Position numbers and translations under genes: made by a program
Notes under the pieces: generated by a model
What the model saw: only the letters and a program-made list of their open reading frames with translations
What the model was told of the DNA's origin: nothing
Database searches by the model: none
Shown: positions 55,643-64,000 of the stretch, one piece after another
How positions within the stretch are numbered: position 1 is the first letter of the stretch
Layout: the number at the start of each line of letters is the position of its first letter
Origin: Agriotes lineatus
Taxonomy: Eukaryota; Arthropoda; Insecta; Coleoptera; Elateridae
Direction of reading: 5' to 3'
Length of the DNA stretch: 64,000 bases
NCBI GenBank assembly: GCA_940337035.1
Contig: CALNHX010003626.1
Coordinates: 62,001 to 126,000 of the forward strand

Positions 55643-56221
55643 ATGTAAAATTAGCCAAGTTCACTATAGAACTTAGAAATTTTATAGTATTGTAGGACCA
55701 GGCTAGTTCTTGACAGGAGATGGAACTTGTAGTTGCTGCTATAAGAGATAACGGGGGTTGACCAGGCCAAACAAACCCTTTACAGACAATTGTAGCCTTC
55801 TTCAATCGTTATCAATAAATACACTCTCATTGCTAAAAGTATATTGATTTTAAGTATAATAATACAGAGGTTATATACATTAAATGTGTATCGTGTTTTT
55901 TAACCTACTATTAAAAAACACGAGAATATGCATTTAGTCCAGCTTAATTGTATGTATGATCGTTGTCGTAATTTGTAATATGACACAGAAACTCGACGCA
56001 AACTGCCGAGTTTTGTTTACAAATATCCTATCTAGCAGGCGTTATGCAGTTCTTGTAGCCTAATTGCGTGAACTTTTGTGTTTACACAGTTTCAGTTAGT
56101 TTACACTTTTTATGTTAAATTCATGGTCAAACAAAGGTTTGAACATTCTGGCCGGTCGAAGTGGGGCGACTGGTGGGCGTTTCATGGTCAAACAAAAGTT
56201 TGAACACACATAAACTGCACA
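55643..56221. other. Probable BEL/Pao LTR remnant and unassigned sequence
   Basis: The segment just above the primer site should be the 5' LTR (minus strand), but without a second copy the far edge is unknown. Two copies of TTCATGGTCAAACAAAGTTTG-like sequence lie near 56128 and 56180. Confidence 0.4.
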
Positions 56222-56572
56222 ATGCTAATCTATAAAGCAATAATTAGACCAGTGGCGATGTATGCATGTTGTGTATGGGGATTCGCTTCACCGACCCACA
56301 TCCATAAAATACAAACCCTACAAAATAAGATTCTTCGAATAGCCACAAATTCTCCATGGTATATAAGAAACTGCCAACTACATGCTAAATGAAATATTCC
56401 AACCATAGAAGAATTCATTCAAAAATCAGCGGCAACCTTCTTTAAAAATATAAACGATTGTGCAGGAGCAGCTCATTACACACTAGGAATGAGACACATA
56501 CATCAACGTCTGCAACGTAAAATGACGCAAGATTTTCTTTCAACCGACCATAGTAGTGACAATGAAGTGTAG
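56222..56572 (+). pseudogene. Jockey ORF2 C-terminal end
   Basis: The frame reads MLIYKAIIRPVAMYACCVWG, then HKIQTLQNKILRIATNSPWY, a stop, NIPTIEEFIQKSA and a C-terminus ending HSSDNEV. This is the thumb and C-terminus of Jockey ORF2, homologous to 25653-25950. It might be the displaced 3' end of the Jockey at 47513, since it has the same strand and order, but the YADD part is not between them. The AT-rich 3' UTR follows to about 56740. Confidence 0.82.
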
Positions 56573-58520
56573 TGTAGTGACAAAACAAAATTAATACAAC
56601 AATGAAACTAAATAGTGAATGGGTAAGCCGACAGGCAATCCTCGAAGCGCTAAATAGTGTTAAATGTAAACAAGTTAACAGAACCACTACGCTGCTGATC
56701 TGGTTAAATAATATTAAAATATATATATATACATATTTTTAATCTAATTTTCAAATCAGAAAATAGTACTTCGTTCTTGACATGTGTATTTGTGCATTAC
56801 TGAAACTAGACTTCAACATACCTCATCGGTAATGTGTATTTTCATGCTTAAAAGCCAAGTTGTTTTTTCTATGTTTCATTTTAGATTTACTATTGTATTT
56901 TACGTAAGTAAATGTTCGTAACGCCGGTCTTGCGCTGGAAGGGTATTGTGGATTTTCGTTTTCGCGAGTGCAGCAGGAGGCGCACAGTGTCCGCGAGACG
57001 AAGGGAGTTTTGACTCATACAGGTCTAACAAAGAAGACAGCAGTCGCAAGCCGACCAAGATTGTGGGTGGCCTTGCTGGCGACTCTCGCCCAAGTGCATT
57101 GTGCAAGTTGCCATGAGGCGAAATAATTAGAAGCGGCCTAAAATAGCTTTGCAGCTAATAATTGCTGAACACAGGTGAAAGGTACAGCGAACCAGCCTTT
57201 AGGAGTTTCCGAAACGCAATTTATGTAGTGTACATGTGCTATATTTAGAGGCGCATTCAAATCGTCCATTTTGAGAAGCGCTAACTCAGCTGTGCTTACG
57301 AGGCATGCACGCTACCGGGGGTTCCCAGCATCATGCCAACCAGGAGCGGATGATACAATCGTACAACGTTTTCAAGGGTACGGAGCCGAGTTCCAGGTAA
57401 AATGCTTGGGGGCTATCGTGAGAAGGTTGTGTTCAACTGCGAGCTTCTGCAAGCGGGAAGAAATGTGTCTTGTCAGCGATAGAGAATGTCAGAATCAAAG
57501 AAGTATTGGCTTCAGGCAATTTTGACGTTGTGGTTTTGTTAAAGAGAACATTTATTTTATTGGGGCATTAAGGACAATTATTTTAACACAATTTTTTATT
57601 AGACTGTTAGACGGTATGTATATGATGTGAGTAGACTTTACTATCTTGCATGTAGATTTTACTAGGAGCTAATTTTAGGTGTTATTTGATTTTATTAGTG
57701 TTCTTTGTATTTTTATATGATTTGATTTGTGTTTTGAAGTCAATAGATTGATGTAAACAAATTTTTAATTGAGCTAGCAAACTGGGCAAAAGCGGCAAAT
57801 AATTATTGAAAATGAAAGCACAAGAAACGGCTTGATCAAAGTTTACGTTACCACGGAGGAGTGAAGGACCGCCGCATTTCAATGTTAAGGTAAATATTTA
57901 AAAGTAGTTGTTGTAACCTAATGTTTATTTACACTATATATATGAAGTTAAATTGAGCGAGCAAAAATGTTCAAAAGCCAGTCTCCAGGATTACAAAAGG
58001 CGAATACCCCCACTCATTTAAATGTGGCTATTAATGTGCATAAATCTGCAGTTATGTATATGTTATTTTAAAGTCTATTTGTAGTGTTGTTTTTTTTACT
58101 TAAATTGTTTTAAATATTGTAAATGTGACGTTAACTTTAATCGAAGTTTTCTATTAATTTTATTTGTTGTAAATGTGAAGTTGTTTGTGTATGGCATGCC
58201 TTTGTTAAAAAGAATGGATAAAACAAGCGAAATAGTGAACGATTAGCTGAAGTAATGGCCTGCGCAATGTTCTTAGATAGCACACAATTCATCCTCTAGT
58301 GCTGTCGTTGCGATATCGAGGCACGGAAGTTCGAATTCTCATTTATGATGTTCTTTATGCTAGTAAACCGGATTCTCGCGATATGCCTATGATTTGAAAT
58401 TGCTACACATTTCACATATTGGCGTTAAAACGATAGAAAACACAAAAAAGCCTCAGTATTCTCCCGAAATATATTGCATTAAATGGGCGAATTATGTTTT
58501 AATATTAATTTATATTTTTG
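56573..58520. other. Intron sequence without a recognised gene
   Basis: A moderately GC-rich block at 56920-57110 and an 84-codon open stretch (57271-57525) have no recognised domain. The rest is AT-rich. Confidence 0.4.
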
Positions 58521-58559
58521 TAGCTACTCAAACCTTGCTCGAATAAATCTTATATTATA

Positions 58560-58775
58560 AGAGCTGATGCCGCTGGTCGCCGGCCGTCCGACCGTAAGCC
58601 CTGGCGCGCGCACATGCCGACCGCGCACAAGTGGCGACGCAGCAAGCATTTGTATTATTAACGCTGGCAGGGCCGGACGTCGGCTGGCTACCAGCTTAAG
58701 CAAGCATTTTTATTGTTAACCGTTTTTTTACGCTGGCAGGGCCAGACGTAGGCTGGCCAACTCGTTCTAGTATTA
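58560..58775. repeat. GC-rich block with a tandem repeat of about 60 bp
   Basis: AAGCAAGCATTT...ACGCTGGCAGGGCC(G/A)GACGT(C/A)GGCTGGC occurs twice (about 58640-58690 and 58697-58760). It is preceded by TAGCTACTCAAACCTTG, shared with 50529, and may be part of the same unclassified repeat as the insert at 49823-51683. Confidence 0.5.
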
Positions 58776-60250
58776 GGTATAATGTTAATTAAATGGCCAA
58801 CTATTCTGTCCTTTATTGCAGTTGACTAGCTCGGTGGAACATCAATAATTTAAATCGCGGTTGGGTTTTAATACTTTGGTAAATATTAATCTGATTAATT
58901 TGCTATTAGATCCAATGAAAACTTGGTTAAATGATATTTTTGTAGTGTCCTCAGTAAAACTTTATTTATACTTTAAAATAACCCCAATTCATATTTTTTA
59001 TATTTATTAATTTCCATGTGATTAAAGAATCTCATATTAGATACATGTATATTTTTTTGCCACATCAACGTCGTTTCGCAATTAAGCTCTGTTTACAGAG
59101 CAAGCAATTCCGGAACTGCAACGACACGGCTTCAAATGTTTCTACTCCAGAAACTACTTCCAACTCCACAGCTAGGCTATGCAATCTAGAAACCAAAAAC
59201 CGATAGACACTAATAATTATCTACCGACCCACCGATTGTTGCAATACCATTACTTCAGCTGCACGGCTCTTACATTCCTCGTAAAGTTATTACCATTAAT
59301 AAAGGAACTAGCGACCGTCACACTCACTTTTACAATTAAAATAACATTTAACTTAATTACTAGGTTTTATTCTGTTAACATAACAAAACCAGCCCCAACA
59401 TAACAAGTTTTATTTGTTGGGGCTATTATTTTTGGCTTGTTATTTTAATTGTCTTTTGCTACCTAGTAACTGACATATTATTTGGTTTACATTCATTTAA
59501 TAGTAGATTCCATGTAAATTCTGTAAATGTCAACAATTCGACAGTTGTTCACTTAAACACATTTTAATGATTCTCCTCAACACTTCTAATCTTGATTTCG
59601 GGTACTTTCTGCCTCTTTCCTTATTTACAATTATACATTGTGTATCTGATTCATGTGAAAATATTCCATACATTGCTCACATTCATATACTTATCATTAC
59701 GCTTTGTGAGACCAATCTAAATTGTTTTAAACAAATTGTAATTCAATATTAACTTTAGCATGTATTAACATTATTTAGCATTACGTTTAAAGCCATTTCA
59801 CAGTAAACTTTAGCTTAACTACATTACGTTAGCATAACTATCCTTATTAAGTATGACAACACCTTGTACTGATCTAAAAGCAATTATTAACATTTACTTC
59901 CAATTGCTAGTCTTTCAAATGCAAATCAGCTTCCAAGTTATAGTCAATACTGTCCACTTTAACTTTTATATTAATAGATAATGTATGATTTTATTAAACA
60001 ACTACTATTTTTTCGAGTATCAACCAAAATCAATCCTGTTATTCCTTTAAGCATCAAATGAATTAAACAGAACAGCCTCTGGGTACAATACCATAGCAAT
60101 ATAGTACCGCAAACACGTCTGCTACGACAGAATTGAGTGCAATTAACTCAGTGAAGCCAAATTAACAGGATAACCTGGAAAGTTACAGCTAAACAAATCA
60201 CAGCAATATCAAATCTCAATCAACAACTTACATACATTTTGATCATAAAC
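58776..60250. other. AT-rich intron sequence
   Basis: A 10-bp-stem hairpin (AGCCCCAACA...TGTTGGGGCT) lies at about 59392-59425. Otherwise nothing is recognised. Confidence 0.4.
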
Positions 60251-60254
60251 AGTA

Positions 60255-60535
60255 TGTCTTCTTCCTCTTATTATAGGCCAGTGGCTTGTTTTAACCACAA
60301 AGTGGTTCTATGAGCTCTTTTTGCCCTTAGGCCGGGTATGTGGCTAGTCTTGCCCGTCGAAAGTGAGGAAAAGTTCCCTTGTTTAGAGGTTAACGACTAC
60401 TACAGGTGTTAGCGTGGTAGCCTGGGAGCGTACGATTTTTAAAATTCTTCTGGTGACCGCCGGAATTGGAACCGGAGCCGGCCGCTGAGAAGCGAGCATT
60501 TGCTTGCGGGGCCATCCGCTTACATAAACAGTATG
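60255..60535 (-). repeat. SINE-like unit with a B-box word
   Basis: On the minus strand the head reads GCGGATGGCCCCGCAAGC, and about 40 bases later GGTTCCAATTCCGG, close to the RNA polymerase III B box. The unit is markedly richer in GC than its flanks. No second copy is present in the window to prove a repeat family. Confidence 0.35.
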
Positions 60536-60798
60536 TAATTTACTTTTATTCGCAATCACATTGTAATGTGTCAATTTCATGACATGACAACAGCTGGGAA
60601 CTAGATGATTACTTGAAACTAGCCAGGAAATTATTACATACCCCGAAAAATATTACATACCTGAAGAGTGGGGTGTTTCCATGGTAACAAAACATTGAGT
60701 GGGTTGTTTTCATGGTAACAAAAATATTAGCTACATCAATATATCTATTATTCAGAATTCAATTGTAGTTATTTTTAAAATTAGATGATTGCAAATAA

Positions 60799-60938
60799 AA
60801 TAGTATACATACCACGGTGGAAAGTTTCATCCCTGTCTCGAGATAAAGTTAACCTCGACGCTACGCGTCTCGGTAAACTACCTAATCTCCCGACAGTAAT
60901 GAAACACTTCCCACCTCGGTATGTAACATACTATTATG
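60799..60938. repeat. Palindromic MITE-like element
   Basis: TAGTATACATACCACGGTGG on the left pairs with CCACCTCGGTATGTAACATA on the right, and GAAAGTTTCAT with ATGAAACACTTC. A second, weaker inverted pair (CGAGATAAAGTTAACC against TACCTAATCTCCCG) lies inside. Confidence 0.65.
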
Positions 60939-61567
60939 GCTAATATCCTGCCATTAATCAGTGTGTTTCAGAGTCTGGGAGACAGTTTGCCGCGAACAGA
61001 TTAGCTAGAACAAAGGGGCCGAAGCAACAATGAATTTTCAGCAAAAGGCTGTAGGGGTACTTAAAAACTGCTAAAACGGGTAGCGCGAGGAAAAAACGCA
61101 ACAAAACCGTTCCGGGTGGTGGTGAGGTAGCGTAGCTTATCGATCGATCGAAATCATTTACGGAACTAATCACTTGCAGATCTTCTGGGGAGAACTTCCA
61201 AATAGTCAGGCTTCAAGTAGGGGCAACTGAGTCTGAGGGGAAAATACTAAAAAGGCTAAACAGAATGCCAAAGGTGTCAGATATACAGTTTAATCCTAGC
61301 TTAACCAGTCGAATTTCAGCAATTGCACAATCAACACAGAGATGCTAATCTAAATTTTTGAATTATCCTTTCTGGTTTGATCTGTGCAACATCTATGATA
61401 AAATTCAGCCGAGACACTTAAATATTGTTAATGACTTGGAATATGCCTTTTAATGGTGATTTTTATACTAAAGATTTAGAATACAAGCTCAACACTTTTT
61501 CATAAAGACATTTGCTTATGCGAAATTCTAAATTTACACAAGGATTTTAAACTGATTTTCCACTCAC

Positions 61568-61744
61568 CATATCCCAAACCTTTTTACATATAAAAGGTTT
61601 TATCAAGGCCTTGATCTTGTCCATGAAGTACACGATATTCAGCGAGTGGATTTCCTTCAGGGGCACGGGCAAGCCCTCTTGGAGATACTTAAAGCTAGTC
61701 TGCAGTATGTCCATTCGCATCTTGGTCAAGTGCATCAGCCCCAA
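61568..61744 (-). CDS. CRAL-TRIO lipid-transfer protein, internal exon
   Basis: Minus strand, acceptor ATGTTTTCAG and donor GTGAGT, 59 codons, phase 0 on both sides. It reads LGLMHLTKMRMDILQTSFKY, then LQEGLPVPLKEIHSLNIVYF and KPFICKKVWDM. The P...K.IH..N motif followed by PF..KK is the core of the CRAL-TRIO lipid-binding pocket, which in this family closes over a hydrophobic ligand. No lesions. It joins upstream across a 47-bp intron to 61792-61975 and downstream across 14.8 kb to 46537-46752. Confidence 0.85.
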
Positions 61745-61791
61745 CTGAAAACATTCCCTTAAACATGGCTTCAAGCAGCTGATAAACATAC

Positions 61792-61975
61792 ACCGTTGTT
61801 ATCCACTATCACCACTAACCCTGCGGGCGGGTTGTCATGAAGCATGGTCTCTAATGTCATGTTCAAAAGTGCGTTTGCAGGAGCCATCTCGCAGTTACCG
61901 AAATAAAAATCCTGCAATCTGGCCAAAAGGACTGCGCACCCGTCGCTGCGCCTTTCAGGCATCACGCAGATCTCA
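61792..61975 (-). CDS. CRAL-TRIO lipid-transfer protein, internal exon (upstream)
   Basis: Minus strand, acceptor CTTCTTGCAG, then one base plus 61 codons, and donor GTATGT after GGT. It reads CVMPERRSDGCAVLLARLQD, then FYFGNCEMAPANALLNMTLE and GLVVIVDNNG, the first beta strands of the CRAL-TRIO domain (the VVIVD.NG motif). It continues in phase 0 to the next exon (DNNG followed by LGLMHL). Earlier exons with the CRAL-TRIO_N helices must lie upstream beyond 61975; I see none before the window end. The gene is most likely a functional host gene, or at least an undamaged part of one. Confidence 0.82.
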
Positions 61976-62498
61976 CTGCAAGAAGAAAGATTTTCAATCG
62001 AGGGCAGATGAGGGGAATGATCTAAGAGATAGAGCGCTTATTGCTCAGGCTCTCATATTATTTAATGTTGGCAATTAAACGAATAATTTTACTGGAAGTG
62101 CTTATTGGTCATGAATGGATTGCTAAGGGAATATTTCTATTTCATAGGTTCGCAAATAAGAATTATGATAGCTATGAACAAATATCCAAACTATAAATGT
62201 AGTTCTGTAGGTTGTTATCTAGAAGTCGAAATTACTTTCAATGTTTATCGAGAAGAAAATTTGAATTGTGAAAATTAAGTGAAAAAGTAAAGCTATGTAA
62301 AAAATATTCACATTTACATTTTGAAGAAATGAAATAAAAAATGTGTAGACACTATTTGCAAAAAAGAATAATTTATGAAGACCTGAAAACAAAAATATAC
62401 TTTCAATTTATTTAATTTATGTATACAGAATGATGAAATAAGAACTACATCTAATTCCGTTTGAATTTGTTGCATGTAACTTTTTATATGCCACTATA
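61976..62498. other. AT-rich, probably intron
   Basis: No further CRAL-TRIO exon recognised. Confidence 0.4.
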
Positions 62499-62735
62499 CC
62501 GTGTGTCCACAGAAGTACGCACCATAGAGATAAGATAATGCTAATAGAATATAAATATCAACCAGTGCTTTGACCACCGTCCCTTTTCTTGTACCATTTA
62601 TAACAATATTGTTTCATACAGTGGCGAGTCAGAAGCCAGATAACAACGATTTAGCGTGACGGCGATCACAGGATTAGCCGATCTTTCTATTCTATTAGGT
62701 TATCCCTATGGTGCGTCCTCCTGTGGACACACGGT
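62499..62735. mobile_element. TA-flanked MITE, 237 bp
   Basis: Ends CCGTGTGTCCACAGAAGTAC and a complementary right end (...TGTGGACACACGG), TIRs of about 31 bp with two or three mismatches, with TA on both sides. The terminal pattern CCGKGTGTCC is shared with the MITE at 29029-29423. Confidence 0.85.
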
Positions 62736-62956
62736 ATAATAATAATCATAATATTTATTGAGCATAATATAATCACCGACGTTTCAATATAATAATTATT
62801 AATAATTAAGTAACAAAAACATGAAGAAAAAGAAATATTATAGGTAAATACATCAATCAATGCATATGCTCAATGGAAAAGAATCAGCTCAGCTGTTTTT
62901 CACGTTTCCCATAACAAAATACATAAATAATGATAAATAGCAAATAAAAGCGTGCA

Positions 62957-63424
62957 TTATTGAACTTTCTGAAGAGCGCACAATTGAATTCTGAATGCTT
63001 TTCGAAATTTAAAAACAGTAGGCTGCGAAAATGCCAATATAAAAGAATTAATTAACTTAGGAGCTACGTATTCAAAGCAACCCTCAAATTTCGATGTCAA
63101 ATGCTTTGGTATAGAAAATAGCTCGTTGCCTCTTAAATTAATATTGGTCAATTGTACTTCTGAGCGCTTGATTAGAAGGTTATATAAATATGAAGGCTTC
63201 TTTGATTTTATAATTTTAAACAGCATTGTACCAAATAACAACATAAATCTATATTCTATCTTTAGAATATTTAACCTAATATAATGTGGAGTAACATGGT
63301 CCCTATAAGGATCTAAAGTACAAAGCTGTATAAGGCTAGTTTTCAAGAGCAACTGGATGTAGATCTTTTTAATCACTCGGTATACTTTTATATAGTAATC
63401 GAAAATTATGACCAGAAAGGGCAA
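62957..63424 (-). pseudogene. LINE ORF2 C-terminal tail
   Basis: A 155-codon open frame on the minus strand: LIQLCTLDPYRDHVTPHYIR, then IKSKKPSYLYNLLIKRSEVQ, then ELFSIPKHLTSKFEGCFEYV and APKLINSFILAFSQPTVFKF. The P.YL......R......IP......F...AP.L.N.......T...F pattern is the common C-terminus of Jockey/CR1-type LINE proteins beyond the RT domain. No RT core is attached, so it is a fragment. It may be the same family as the fragment at 120-1120. Confidence 0.55.
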
Positions 63425-64000
63425 GTCAAATCAGGTGGTTTGATTATTCGAGAAGCTGAGCGTCCAACGTTATGTAACAGGCGGCCGCGGCTAGCTTACC
63501 AGTCGCGAAGGGTTTGAGTAAAAAATATACACGGGACGCTGAGGGCAGCTACGTAAATACCAATGCTTTACTTAAGGGCACCACAAGTTCTTTCCTCAAA
63601 ACGCATCAATCCCCTTAGAACTTGAGACAAGGAAAAAATGGAAATTTGCAGTATTCTTTGGAATGGAACGTGTGTGTATCGACGGCTTCCTTCACAACGG
63701 ACTTACCTTTGCTGCTAGTTTGTACGCCACTTCCATCTACTCTTTCAAAGGGACACACACAAGGCACAATAAACCGAGAAGGGTAACTTAATAGTGATCT
63801 ATTAAGTACTTTAAAGCAAATTCATAGACACAGATCTATAGGTATATTTATGTTTGATATGGTCCCGCTTTTCGGTTGACATAAATTTATGTTATAGCAC
63901 CTTTTGCTTTTACTTTGCTTTTTCTTTGATCGATAATCGTATATGTCATAAATTAATCTTCTGCAACGATATGCCATTTTTAATAATTATTTACTATTTA
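63425..64000. other. Window end, no recognised feature
   Basis: Moderately mixed composition; nothing supported. Confidence 0.4.

Larger units (their letters stand above)
46753..61567 (-). other. 14.8-kb intron of the CRAL-TRIO gene, filled with mobile elements
   Basis: Inferred from the donor GTGAGT after 61568 and the acceptor at 46753, both phase 0. It contains a Jockey element, an unclassified insert, a DUF4817 TIR element, a solo Gypsy LTR, a BEL/Pao gag, another Jockey tail, a SINE-like unit and hairpins. The neighbouring intron (61745-61791) is only 47 bp. Confidence 0.65.

Noticed and set aside
62957..63424. 155-codon minus frame as the missing N-terminal exon of the CRAL-TRIO gene
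   Set aside because: It has the LINE C-terminal pattern and no CRAL-TRIO_N helices.

Overview
The window is eukaryotic and almost certainly insect DNA. It is AT-rich, it carries split genes with GT-AG introns (three are 47 to 80 bp long), and every recognisable gene family is arthropod: a CRAL-TRIO lipid-transfer gene, a DUF1091 secreted-protein gene, DUF4817 transposases, Jockey, Gypsy, BEL/Pao, RTE and Penelope retroelements, and many hairpin MITEs. The very short introns fit a beetle, but I cannot prove the order. There is no bacterial-type operon, CRISPR array or obvious rRNA/tRNA gene.

Layout, left to right. A dead LINE reverse-transcriptase fragment (about 120-1120) is followed by a nearly complete Ty3/Gypsy element (1939-11069; two LTRs, a tRNA-Lys primer site, gag with two stops, pol with one stop). 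Next come a DUF4817 transposase fragment and nested inverted repeats (12497-14031), then a four-exon DUF1091-type gene with a lost start and an in-frame stop (14919-15814). From 16346 to 30031 lies the most unusual object: a 13.7-kb palindromic mobile element. Its outer ends are two inverted copies of one foldback repeat. The mirror symmetry runs inward for several kilobases and stops around a spacer of about 2.9 kb. That spacer carries a virus- or transposon-like gene resembling the DUF8207 family, a small Cys-rich reading frame and a third, unrecognised coding remnant. A LINE, two hAT-like MITEs, a Jockey fragment and two other hairpins are nested inside, so the insertion order can be read.

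From 31 to 46 kb there are more decayed elements: a PHD-finger LINE ORF1, a tyrosine-recombinase-like pseudogene, a mariner between two head-to-head Penelope copies, an 853-bp tandem duplication of a Gypsy RT fragment, and an RTE tail. From 46.5 to 62 kb the minus strand carries three well-formed exons of a CRAL-TRIO gene. Its 14.8-kb intron is packed with a Jockey element, a DUF4817 TIR element, a solo copy of the Gypsy LTR and a BEL/Pao gag. The window ends with a TA-flanked MITE and another LINE tail.

Only the CRAL-TRIO exons look like intact host coding sequence. Everything else recognised is mobile or decayed. Identities and alignments were judged by eye; no database search was run.
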